A stretch of 25,124 nt of DNA, taken from positions 1 to 25,124 of the forward strand of contig JBFIHG010000036.1 of assembly GCA_041601945.1 (NCBI GenBank), read 5' to 3'. Positions 10,180 through 15,437 of this stretch are shown here, one piece after another; the stretch's first letter is position 1, and every line of letters begins with the position of its first letter. Source of the DNA: JBFJKD01 sp041601945. GTDB taxonomy: Bacteria; Pseudomonadota; Gammaproteobacteria; Pseudomonadales; Porticoccaceae. The notes under the pieces are model-generated. The model worked only from the letters and a program-made list of their open reading frames with translations. It did no database searches and had not been told where the DNA came from. The position numbers and the translations under genes are program-made.

Positions 10180-10874
10180 GTCAGTTACTGATGCGAAAAC
10201 TGCACCGTTGGCTGGGGGTTGTTGCCGCAGTGCAATTGCTAATCTGGACAGTTTCCGGCCTGTTTTTCGCCCTCCTGCCCATCGATGATATTCGTGGTGC
10301 CCACTTGCTTGAGCAACCCGCCGCCTTTCGGCTGGGGCATGTCCGGCTGGTATCCCCCAGTTCACTGGTGCGACAAAATAACGAACTGTCGATGGTGAGT
10401 CTCGACCAAATTCGTGTGACCCAACGCCTGAATGTTCCGGTATACCTTATCGAAACCGAACAACAACAATGGGTATTTAACGCCGAAACCGGCGAACAAC
10501 TGGCGCCATTGACGGAAGAGCAAGCCGGTGTGATAGCGTCCAGTAGTACGCGACTGGCAACGCGTTCCGCTACCTGGGTGACCAGCGTTGCATCCGGCAG
10601 CGAATACCGGGGCGGAGAGCTACCCGCCTGGAAAATCGAGCTGGAAGGGCCCGAGCACGCGAACCTGTGGATAGGGGCCAACAGCGGTCAGGTGCGGGCG
10701 GTGCGCACCACCATCTGGCGCATCTACGACTTTCTTTGGAGTCTGCACATTATGAATTATGACGATCGGGAAAATTTCAACTCCTGGCTGCTAAAAGGTT
10801 TTGCGCTACTTGGGGTGATCACCATACTCTCCGGTATGGTGCTGTTTTTGGTGTCGTTAAGGCGCAGGAAGTGA
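10176..10874 (+). CDS. PepSY-domain membrane protein
   Basis: 232 aa from TTG 10176, or 227 aa from ATG 10191; neither has a strong own ribosome site, and TTG is preferred because it overlaps the stop of a short upstream ORF. The N-terminus MRKLHRWLGVVAAVQLLIW is the typical opening of PepSY-TM proteins: a basic, His-containing start and one membrane helix ending WTVSGLFFALLP. The middle (about residues 35-195) is periplasmic with a PepSY-like fold (VYLIETEQQQWVFNAETGE), followed by IYDFLWSLHIMNYDDRENF and a second membrane helix, GFALLGVITILSGMVLFLV, with a basic RRRK end. Such proteins are often near iron-uptake or cytochrome/thioredoxin genes as membrane redox or metal accessories; here it stands alone. 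Function unproven. Confidence 0.85.
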   Translation: MSQLLMRKLHRWLGVVAAVQLLIWTVSGLFFALLPIDDIRGAHLLEQPAAFRLGHVRLVSPSSLVRQNNELSMVSLDQIRVTQRLNVPVYLIETEQQQWVFNAETGEQLAPLTEEQAGVIASSSTRLATRSATWVTSVASGSEYRGGELPAWKIELEGPEHANLWIGANSGQVRAVRTTIWRIYDFLWSLHIMNYDDRENFNSWLLKGFALLGVITILSGMVLFLVSLRRRK

Positions 10875-11217
10875 TTGAGGGGATGTTACTTCGCACAATT
10901 AGATAAAGAATGTTCCCATTGGGTATTCGTCTGTGTACGCGTATGAATAGAGATACACTGGGGAATATACAGCCCATCAAATGATTGCCAAAGTTGTTGC
11001 GCGTTTTATACTTAGGGCATGTGCGGGTTCCCACCGAATAAATCTAAAATCATATAGGGAGTCAATGCGTTAGGGTACGGAGTCAAGGAAATAACAGGGC
11101 TCCTCGCTTTGTTCTGGAAAGGATGCAGATATCTTGAAAAATCAGCTTAAATACAACAGGTTAGTAAAATTAATCGAATAACTCATTCGGCAAAGCGCAC
11201 ATGCGCGATATACAAAT
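10875..11217. other. Intergenic stretch at the left edge of the accessory pocket
   Basis: About 340 nt with no plausible gene; short frames on both strands lack ribosome sites and family features. Base composition drops below that of the flanking genes. An 8-nt repeat, GGAGTCAA, occurs twice near 11060 and 11081, and a GTTAGGG-like heptamer lies between them. It ends at the GTTAGGT core-like site at 11218. Confidence 0.4.
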
Positions 11218-11224
11218 GTTAGGT
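11218..11224 (+). other. Integron attC core-like site (GTTAGGT), left boundary of a cassette-like gene
   Basis: GTTAGGT matches the R' consensus GTTRRRY used by integron integrases, and it lies only 7 nt before a start codon, as in gene cassettes. Its exact reverse complement, ACCTAAC, lies just after the gene at 11613. The upstream half of a full attC was not found, so the site is degenerate or coincidental. Confidence 0.4.
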
Positions 11225-11231
11225 TGCTGGC

Positions 11232-11606
11232 ATGGCATATATAGCATCATTACAAAAATGGCTTATAGCAACGCTGTTAATTGCATTAGCCGGGTGTGCA
11301 ACTCAATATGACAGATTTAAACAGAGCATTAGTGTTGGCCAGTCCGCGAATGAAGTAGAGCAGCATCTAATTAATTCAGGTATAGGCTACCGATATGTCA
11401 CTTGCGAAGAGGCAATTATTAAGGAAAGCACACTCCCAAAGTACGAGTGTTTGTCGGCTGAGTCCGTCGGTATGTACTTGGGATATTCCAACGATGGTTC
11501 GTATATTTTAGGGGCAGGTTCAAGTGATGTAGCTTTTGAAATAGAGATTGGCCCTGACGAACGCGTGACTTTAATACGAACAGACAATGTCTATACGTTT
11601 CTATAA
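11232..11606 (+). CDS. Small lipoprotein of unknown function, cassette-like
   Basis: 124 aa. Residues 1-21 form a signal peptide with a clear lipobox, LAGC, placing the lipidated Cys at C22, so the product should be a membrane-anchored lipoprotein. The mature part (about 100 aa) has an alpha-beta look: KQSISVGQSANEVEQHLINS resembles the opening helix of SmpA/BamE-like small outer-membrane lipoproteins, but I cannot assign the family firmly. Two Cys (near residues 58 and 73) could form a disulfide. No Shine-Dalgarno precedes ATG 11232, and the gene is AT-rich compared with the catabolic genes around. Matching heptamers GTTAGGT and ACCTAAC bracket it, consistent with a captured integron cassette. 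Gene call fairly safe; function unknown. Confidence 0.7.
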   Translation: MAYIASLQKWLIATLLIALAGCATQYDRFKQSISVGQSANEVEQHLINSGIGYRYVTCEEAIIKESTLPKYECLSAESVGMYLGYSNDGSYILGAGSSDVAFEIEIGPDERVTLIRTDNVYTFL

Positions 11607-11612
11607 AACGCA

Positions 11613-11690
11613 ACCTAACAAGGCGCTCGATTTCGTTCCGGCCGCAGAAAGAGGGCCTCCATGGACCAGGCTATACGTTTCTTAGGCTAC
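11613..11690 (+). other. Degenerate attC-like segment
   Basis: Starts with ACCTAACAAGGCGCTCGA just 7 nt after the lipoprotein stop, the usual look of the first half of an attC site (RYYYAAC plus spacer). The expected second half ending GTTRRRY is not intact; CTTAGGC at 11681-11687 is the nearest, lacking the essential first G. The 12-mer CTATACGTTTCT at 11671-11682 repeats one at the end of the gene (11591-11602), which suggests rearrangement. Confidence 0.35.
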
Positions 11691-11718
11691 CCATTAGCAA
11701 GGTATTAACTGAAAAAAA

Positions 11719-12036
11719 ATGGAAAGAGAATCATACATAAAGGAAAACAAAAAACATCATCGCATATTAAATGTTTGTGGTGTTCCAACGCTAACAATAA
11801 TATCGATGGTTTGGTTTGTTCTGTTATTTAAGAATAATTTAGAGGGCACCGGGTACATATTTATAGTGCTAACTATTATGGCTCTAATATCGTGGTGGTG
11901 GTTCTTTCATAAACTACCGCGAAACTTGGGGCTGTACTGCCATAGCTGTAAATGCATATTATCTATGGGCCGCAACGAGGCCTACGTACATGATTATGGT
12001 GCCTGTCCCAATTGCGGTAAAAAACTGTGGAATTAA
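11719..12036 (+). CDS. Small two-TM protein with C-terminal zinc ribbon, unknown function
   Basis: 105 aa. Two hydrophobic helices (about residues 20-38 and 46-63) are followed by a C-terminal zinc-ribbon: C74-x-x-C77 and C96-x-x-C99 (YCHSCKC, then CPNCGKK). The four cysteines strongly suggest a bound zinc on one membrane face. The N-terminus is charged (ERESYIKENKKHH). There is no Shine-Dalgarno before ATG 11719, only an A-run. It is AT-rich like the lipoprotein gene to its left and could be a second cassette passenger. No family recognised. Confidence 0.6.
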   Translation: MERESYIKENKKHHRILNVCGVPTLTIISMVWFVLLFKNNLEGTGYIFIVLTIMALISWWWFFHKLPRNLGLYCHSCKCILSMGRNEAYVHDYGACPNCGKKLWN

Positions 12037-12193
12037 TACCGTTGAATCTTGCTTAGTTAAAAAAAATACTGGTACTGAATCTTTGTTTTACTGATTTTAA
12101 GTATTTGGGGTCAGAGTAAAAACTCCCAATACGTCTGAGCTCCGTTATGTTATCGTTTGACGCAATAAGACATTTTGTTCAAAGAGGAACATT

Positions 12194-12241
12194 ATGGCTC
12201 GCTTACCTGAAATCAAAGGGCCAGACTCCTTGATTTACTAA
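12194..12241 (+). pseudogene. Remnant of a REP-associated (RAYT, IS200-like) transposase start
   Basis: AAAGAGG, 6 nt of spacer, then ATG opening a 15-codon frame that begins MARLP, the usual start of RAYT/TnpA_REP proteins. After five codons it runs straight into the 26-nt hairpin repeat and stops at TAA 12239. No catalytic His or Tyr remains. Identification rests on five residues plus the adjoining repeat, so it is tentative. Confidence 0.35.
12211..12236 (+). repeat. REP-like hairpin repeat, copy 1
   Basis: 26-nt element around GGGCCAGACTCC with AATCAA/TTGATT arms; one base differs from copy 2 at 13953-13978. The two copies, in the same orientation, flank the MBL hydrolase and the toxin-antitoxin pair. 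Confidence 0.75.
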
Positions 12242-12353
12242 TTTTCAGGCGACGTCGCTCTCTATAGCTAGCAGTCATATAAACCGACCAAGCCTGATAT
12301 CATCTGCTTTTCATTGTCGTCGAGTGACCCGATTAGCCTGGAGATCGAAAGCT

Positions 12354-13247
12354 ATGAACACACCATCACTCACATTCGGTCAGGTTACTGTTTATCTGGG
12401 CGCGAAGAACGGCAAATACCCGGACGGTAATCAGGTAGTGGTACGGGGCAGCGACACCAAGGTCATCTTTGACACCCCGCTGGTGGCCAACAACCTCAAG
12501 ACGGAACTGGAAGGCACCGACATGGTTATCCTGGGCCACGTGCATGAAGACCACACTGCGGGGATTCATTTACTGCCCGACGCTATGGTCCTTGCCCACG
12601 AAGCGGACGTAGACGCTATCCGTAGTATGGAAGGGTTGCTAAAGCATTACGGTATGCCACCGGAACCCAGTGCGAAAATGGTACCTTTTGTGACTGAGGA
12701 ATTCTTTTTTCAGCCGCGGCCCGACGCTCAGAGCTATCGCTCGGAACAAAGCTGGGATGTGGGCCAGAGCACCATCACCGCCTTGCACACACCGGGCCAC
12801 ACTGGCGGGCACTGCGCCCTGCTTGTGGAGCCTGAAGGCGTGTTATTTATCGGCGATATTGACCTGTCCAGTTTTGGCCCTTACTACGGGGACGGCTGCT
12901 CCAATTTACCGGACTTCCGCCTCTCCATTGACCGCCTGAAACAGATCGAAGCGAAAGCCTGGGTGACCTCCCACCACAAAGGCGTTATCACCGAGCGGGA
13001 GACTTTTCTCGATTTGTTAGAGGCTTTTGCCGGCAAAATAGACCAACGGGAAGCGGCCATTCTGGCGGTGATCGGCGAACAGCCCAGAACATTGCACGAC
13101 CTGGTTACGCATCGCTTTGTTTACCCCACCTGGTACGACGGACTGTGGGCGGAAAGCTGTGAGACCTACACCATCACTCGGCATCTCGAAGAGTTGTTGG
13201 CAGTCGGTGCCGTCCGGGAAGATGAAGGGTTTTACTCTCTCGCGTAA
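12354..13247 (+). CDS. MBL-fold metallo-hydrolase
   Basis: 297 aa from ATG 12354, with TGGAG upstream at 12339-12343; the frame extends to GTG 12324 without support. The metallo-beta-lactamase motif HVHEDH gives H62, H64, D66 and H67; further ligands are H149 in TPGHTGGH, D168/D170 in FIGDIDL and H207/H208 in TSHHKG, so both zinc/iron sites look intact. Residues about 225-290 form a helical C-terminal winged-helix-like domain (HDLVTHRFVYPTWY, then RHLEELLAVGAV). This layout resembles the glyoxalase II/LACTB2-like group, acting on thioesters, lactones or nucleic acids; the true substrate is unknown. It sits between two REP-like hairpins in an otherwise mobile-looking pocket, but its base composition is like the core genes. 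Confidence 0.9.
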   Translation: MNTPSLTFGQVTVYLGAKNGKYPDGNQVVVRGSDTKVIFDTPLVANNLKTELEGTDMVILGHVHEDHTAGIHLLPDAMVLAHEADVDAIRSMEGLLKHYGMPPEPSAKMVPFVTEEFFFQPRPDAQSYRSEQSWDVGQSTITALHTPGHTGGHCALLVEPEGVLFIGDIDLSSFGPYYGDGCSNLPDFRLSIDRLKQIEAKAWVTSHHKGVITERETFLDLLEAFAGKIDQREAAILAVIGEQPRTLHDLVTHRFVYPTWYDGLWAESCETYTITRHLEELLAVGAVREDEGFYSLA

Positions 13248-13289
13248 CGCTTCGCGCAATGCGCCAGTGTTAGCCAATTTAAGGAGTTT

Positions 13290-13316
13290 GATGCCTTGAA
13301 CTTTCAGTTGGGCATC
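13290..13316 (+). other. Hairpin between the MBL gene and the toxin-antitoxin promoter
   Basis: GATGCC and GGCATC arms enclose a second small stem, AACT-TTC-AGTT. It lies 7 nt before the -35 box of the toxin-antitoxin promoter. It may slow or end transcription arriving from the hydrolase gene, though it has no T-run. Confidence 0.35.
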
Positions 13317-13322
13317 GCCCTC

Positions 13323-13350
13323 TTGACATACCATAAATGGTATATATACT
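13323..13350 (+). promoter_or_regulatory. Sigma70 promoter of the toxin-antitoxin operon
   Basis: TTGACA (13323-13328), a 16-nt spacer, and TATACT (13345-13350), close to the ideal consensus. Transcription should start near 13357, only about 3 nt before the toxin ATG, so the toxin message would be nearly leaderless. The spacer contains a palindromic operator. Confidence 0.85.
13328..13343. promoter_or_regulatory. Palindromic operator in the toxin-antitoxin promoter
   Basis: ATACCAT-AA-ATGGTAT, perfect 7-bp arms, placed wholly between the -35 and -10 boxes. Binding of a dimeric XRE antitoxin here would block RNA polymerase, the usual autoregulation of such operons. That the downstream antitoxin is the binder is inferred. 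Confidence 0.75.
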
Positions 13351-13359
13351 AATTTTGGT

Positions 13360-13638
13360 ATGTGGGAGATTCTCGAACATAGGCGAGTTGGAAAAGCGTT
13401 GGCGGGGACGCCAGTCGAGGTTCAGCAACGCTATGAGAAATGGAAAGATATTGTGAGGATTTCTGGCCCCCAAGGATTGAAGCTGATTCGAGGTTTTAAT
13501 GACGAGGCCCTGTCTGGCAATTGGAGAGGCTTTCGATCTTCCCGCCTGAATATTCAATATCGAGTGATCTATAAGATACAAAAAGAGCAGGTGCTGGTAG
13601 AGGTTGAGCGTGTCACTCCGCATGACTACCGGAGGTAA
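13360..13638 (+). CDS. HigB/RelE-like type II toxin (probable mRNA interferase)
   Basis: 92 aa, the usual size of RelE/ParE-superfamily toxins. An N-terminal helical pair (KALAGTPVEVQQRYEKWKD) is followed by a beta-sheet half containing RGFNDEALSGNWRGFRSSR and YRVIYKIQKEQVLVEVERV, ending HDYRR. The basic residues and the final HDYRR match the pattern in RelE-type toxins, which cut mRNA at the ribosome; the exact catalytic residues cannot be fixed by eye. No Shine-Dalgarno precedes ATG 13360 because the promoter lies directly upstream. The toxin gene precedes its antitoxin, as in higBA. The antitoxin ribosome site GGAGG lies inside the last toxin codons. Confidence 0.88.
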   Translation: MWEILEHRRVGKALAGTPVEVQQRYEKWKDIVRISGPQGLKLIRGFNDEALSGNWRGFRSSRLNIQYRVIYKIQKEQVLVEVERVTPHDYRR

Positions 13639-13641
13639 TGA

Positions 13642-13902
13642 ATGAGCGATTATCGTAAAGCTGTTAAAAGAATCGATGTATCGGCAGGTGATTCGGTTCG
13701 TATACTGCGTGAGCTACAGGAAATGAGCCAGAACGATCTGGCTGCCGAGACCGGTATTCCGCAATCCACAATTTCTGCCATCGAGAACGATCGTGTCCGA
13801 CTTGGCGTTGACCGGGCAAAGGTGCTAGCCAGAGCGTTGCGGTGCCATCCTGCTGTGCTGGTATTCCCAGGCTGGGATGTTGAGCGGGAGTCAGCCGCCT
13901 AA
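13642..13902 (+). CDS. XRE-family helix-turn-helix antitoxin
   Basis: 86 aa. Residues about 19-73 form an XRE/Cro-type helix-turn-helix: LRELQEMSQNDLAAETGIPQ is followed by STISAIENDRVRLGVDRAKV, with the recognition helix around S48-N54. The tail (PAVLVFPGWDVERESAA) probably wraps the toxin. GGAGG at 13631-13635 sits 6 nt before ATG 13642, three nt after the toxin stop, so the antitoxin has the stronger ribosome site and should be made in excess. Predicted roles: neutralise the toxin and repress the operon by binding the palindrome in the promoter. The pair lies between two REP-like repeats, fitting its frequent role as a passenger that stabilises mobile or accessory DNA. Confidence 0.9.
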   Translation: MSDYRKAVKRIDVSAGDSVRILRELQEMSQNDLAAETGIPQSTISAIENDRVRLGVDRAKVLARALRCHPAVLVFPGWDVERESAA

Positions 13903-13952
13903 CCAACAGTTACAACAGGCGTGAAGTTGCTTCGCAAGAATCAAGGCGAAAG

Positions 13953-13978
13953 AATCAAGGGGCCAGACTCCTTGATTT
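13953..13978 (+). repeat. REP-like hairpin repeat, copy 2
   Basis: AATCAAGG-GGCCAGACT-CCTTGATT: a perfect 8-bp stem with a 9-nt loop, plus one T. It matches copy 1 (12211) at 25 of 26 bases in the same orientation. A partial copy of its left arm (AGAATCAAGG) occurs 14 nt upstream at 13937. Confidence 0.75.
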
Positions 13979-14056
13979 CCCGTTGTGCATAGTTGTTTAA
14001 AGATCCCGGCGACTGTGGCCGATAACCCGTTTGGCGATCCCCGGAAAAGTTACCGC

Positions 14057-14062
14057 TATAAT
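14057..14062 (+). promoter_or_regulatory. Probable -10 box for the outer-membrane protein gene
   Basis: A perfect TATAAT about 90 nt before ATG 14152. No good -35 box lies at the right distance (TTGGCG at 14031 is 20 nt away), so an activator may be needed or the match may be fortuitous. Confidence 0.4.
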
Positions 14063-14111
14063 GCGCTCCGCCAGACGGATGCATTGATTTAAAGTGTGCC
14101 CGAATGCCTAT

Positions 14112-14139
14112 AGACACCTGAGAAAAGACACCTGAGAAG
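14112..14139 (+). repeat. 14-bp tandem duplication upstream of the outer-membrane protein gene
   Basis: AGACACCTGAGAAA followed by AGACACCTGAGAAG, two adjacent 14-bp units with one difference, in the untranslated leader 12 nt before the start codon. The second unit contains GAGAAG, the only Shine-Dalgarno-like sequence available. Confidence 0.7.
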
Positions 14140-14151
14140 CAGTATCATTTT

Positions 14152-14904
14152 ATGCATAGATTCGTTTACGTAATGTTGTGGATAGCTGTATCCGCGAGCG
14201 CCCGCGAACCGGAGGCGCAGGTGCCATTGGATGTGACGCATACACATTCACCGGCGGATGCGCATGAATCGGTGGATGTACACATTCACAGCGGGTGGGA
14301 GAGCCGCTACTTTCTGGAGGGCCGGGACAGCCTCAACGGGGATGGGTTGTGGGCGACGAGTATTGAAATGGGTCGCAATCATTTTTCCGGTGGGGTCTGG
14401 TACGGGGAGTCGCCGGACCAACGCTATAACGAGCTGCGTTTGACTGTGGGGTGGGCGGAAACGGTGGGCGATTTTGAATTCTATGCGGCCTATACCCACC
14501 TGCAATTTATGTCTGAGCACGTACACGATAACGAATTTGGTGTGGGTGGTAGCTGGTCGGGTTTACCCCTCGACCTGGTGGTTGCGGTGGACAGCTATTA
14601 TTCGTTCGACGCGGACGGATCATTCTGGCAATTCGCGCTGAATCGCGCATTCGATTTGTCGGAGAAGCTTACTGTTTCAGGTTCTGGAATGTACGGGGTC
14701 AATCGGGGCTATGTTGCGGACGGGCACGACGGTGCCAATCATATTGCGGTGCGGTTGGGGGCGGAGTATGCGCTTAACTCATCCCTGCTCATTACGACTC
14801 ACGCCACCTACAGCTGGGCGCTGGAACAGAACACAGGCCTGGCAGGTGATGACTCACTGATGGATTTTTTCCATGGTGGTGTGGGTGTGCAGTGGTCCTA
14901 TTAA
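14152..14904 (+). CDS. Putative outer-membrane beta-barrel protein with His-rich N-terminus
   Basis: 250 aa. A short signal peptide with probable cleavage after ASA (residue 17) is followed by a His-rich stretch: H30, H32, H38, H44 and H46. From residue 48 on, alternating polar/aromatic beta strands run to the end (for example FSGGVWYGESPDQRYNELRL, then FEFYAAYTHLQF), and the protein ends with WSY, an aromatic C-terminal residue typical of barrels inserted by BAM. The number of strands (about ten to twelve) is an estimate. No known porin family is recognised; TorF-like small barrels are the nearest resemblance. The His cluster may bind metal (inference). It stands alone, with a 14-bp tandem repeat in its leader. 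Confidence 0.72.
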   Translation: MHRFVYVMLWIAVSASAREPEAQVPLDVTHTHSPADAHESVDVHIHSGWESRYFLEGRDSLNGDGLWATSIEMGRNHFSGGVWYGESPDQRYNELRLTVGWAETVGDFEFYAAYTHLQFMSEHVHDNEFGVGGSWSGLPLDLVVAVDSYYSFDADGSFWQFALNRAFDLSEKLTVSGSGMYGVNRGYVADGHDGANHIAVRLGAEYALNSSLLITTHATYSWALEQNTGLAGDDSLMDFFHGGVGVQWSY

Positions 14905-14966
14905 ACGCCGGATTCCGTGATAGCATTGCTACACATTAATTTGCGCCGAATGGCAGGGGGCACACC

Positions 14967-15425
14967 ATGCAGGACCCCATAGTGGAAGCGAGTAACTCGG
15001 GCTGGATAGCCGAACACCGTGAAAAATATCTTGCCAGTAACGGCGCCGATGGTCACATGTTCGACTCAACTGCGGTCGGAGGCCCCGGCCTGGTGCCGAC
15101 CTTGTTGTTGACCACCATCGGGCGCAAGAGTGGTGAACCGCGCATTATGCCGTTGATATACAGCGAGACAGGTGGCGGCTACGTGGTAATCGCGTCTAAA
15201 GGAGGCGCGCAACAACACCCGGCGTGGTACTTGAATCTGCTGGAGCAACCGGAGGTGGAGGTGCAAGTGAAGGCCGATAAATTTCGTGCCCGAGCGCGCA
15301 TGGCAGTCGGCGCCGAACGGGCAACCCTATGGGCGCAGCAACAAGCGTTGGCGCCTATTTTCGATGGCTATCAGCAAAGTGCGGACACGCGGGAAATTCC
15401 GGTTGTGGTGCTCGAACGCATTTAA
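14967..15425 (+). CDS. Deazaflavin-dependent (F420-type) nitroreductase family protein
   Basis: 152 aa, the normal size of the DDN/PF04075 family (split-barrel fold). The core matches closely: LLLTTIGRKSGEPRIMPLIY, then YVVIASKGGAQQHPAWYLNL and PEVEVQV. In mycobacteria these proteins use reduced F420 to reduce quinones or nitro compounds. CAGGGGG lies upstream of ATG 14967. No F420 biosynthesis gene is in the window, and many gammaproteobacteria do not make F420, so the true cofactor (F420, FMN, FAD) is open. The gene converges on a Baeyer-Villiger monooxygenase only 12 nt away, but no operon link is possible with that orientation. Confidence 0.9.
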   Translation: MQDPIVEASNSGWIAEHREKYLASNGADGHMFDSTAVGGPGLVPTLLLTTIGRKSGEPRIMPLIYSETGGGYVVIASKGGAQQHPAWYLNLLEQPEVEVQVKADKFRARARMAVGAERATLWAQQQALAPIFDGYQQSADTREIPVVVLERI

Positions 15426-15437
15426 CCTTTCGGTTTT

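Larger units (their letters stand above)
12037..12353. other. Non-coding region with REP/RAYT-like sequences
   Basis: Contains GGGGTCAGAGT at 12108, followed by AAAAACTCCC, which can fold with it (GAGT-AAAA-ACTC), then a transposase-start remnant at 12194 and the first copy of a 26-nt hairpin repeat at 12211. GGGGTCAGAGT-type strings are, from memory, common beside REP-associated IS200-like (RAYT) transposases. No other coding signal seen. Confidence 0.4.

Noticed and set aside
10819..11034. 71-codon minus-strand frame after the PepSY gene
   Set aside because: No ribosome site, no family resemblance, overlaps the end of the PepSY gene.
11613..11718. A complete integron attC site
   Set aside because: Only the first half is convincing; no GTTRRRY is found at the expected distance, so it is reported only as attC-like.
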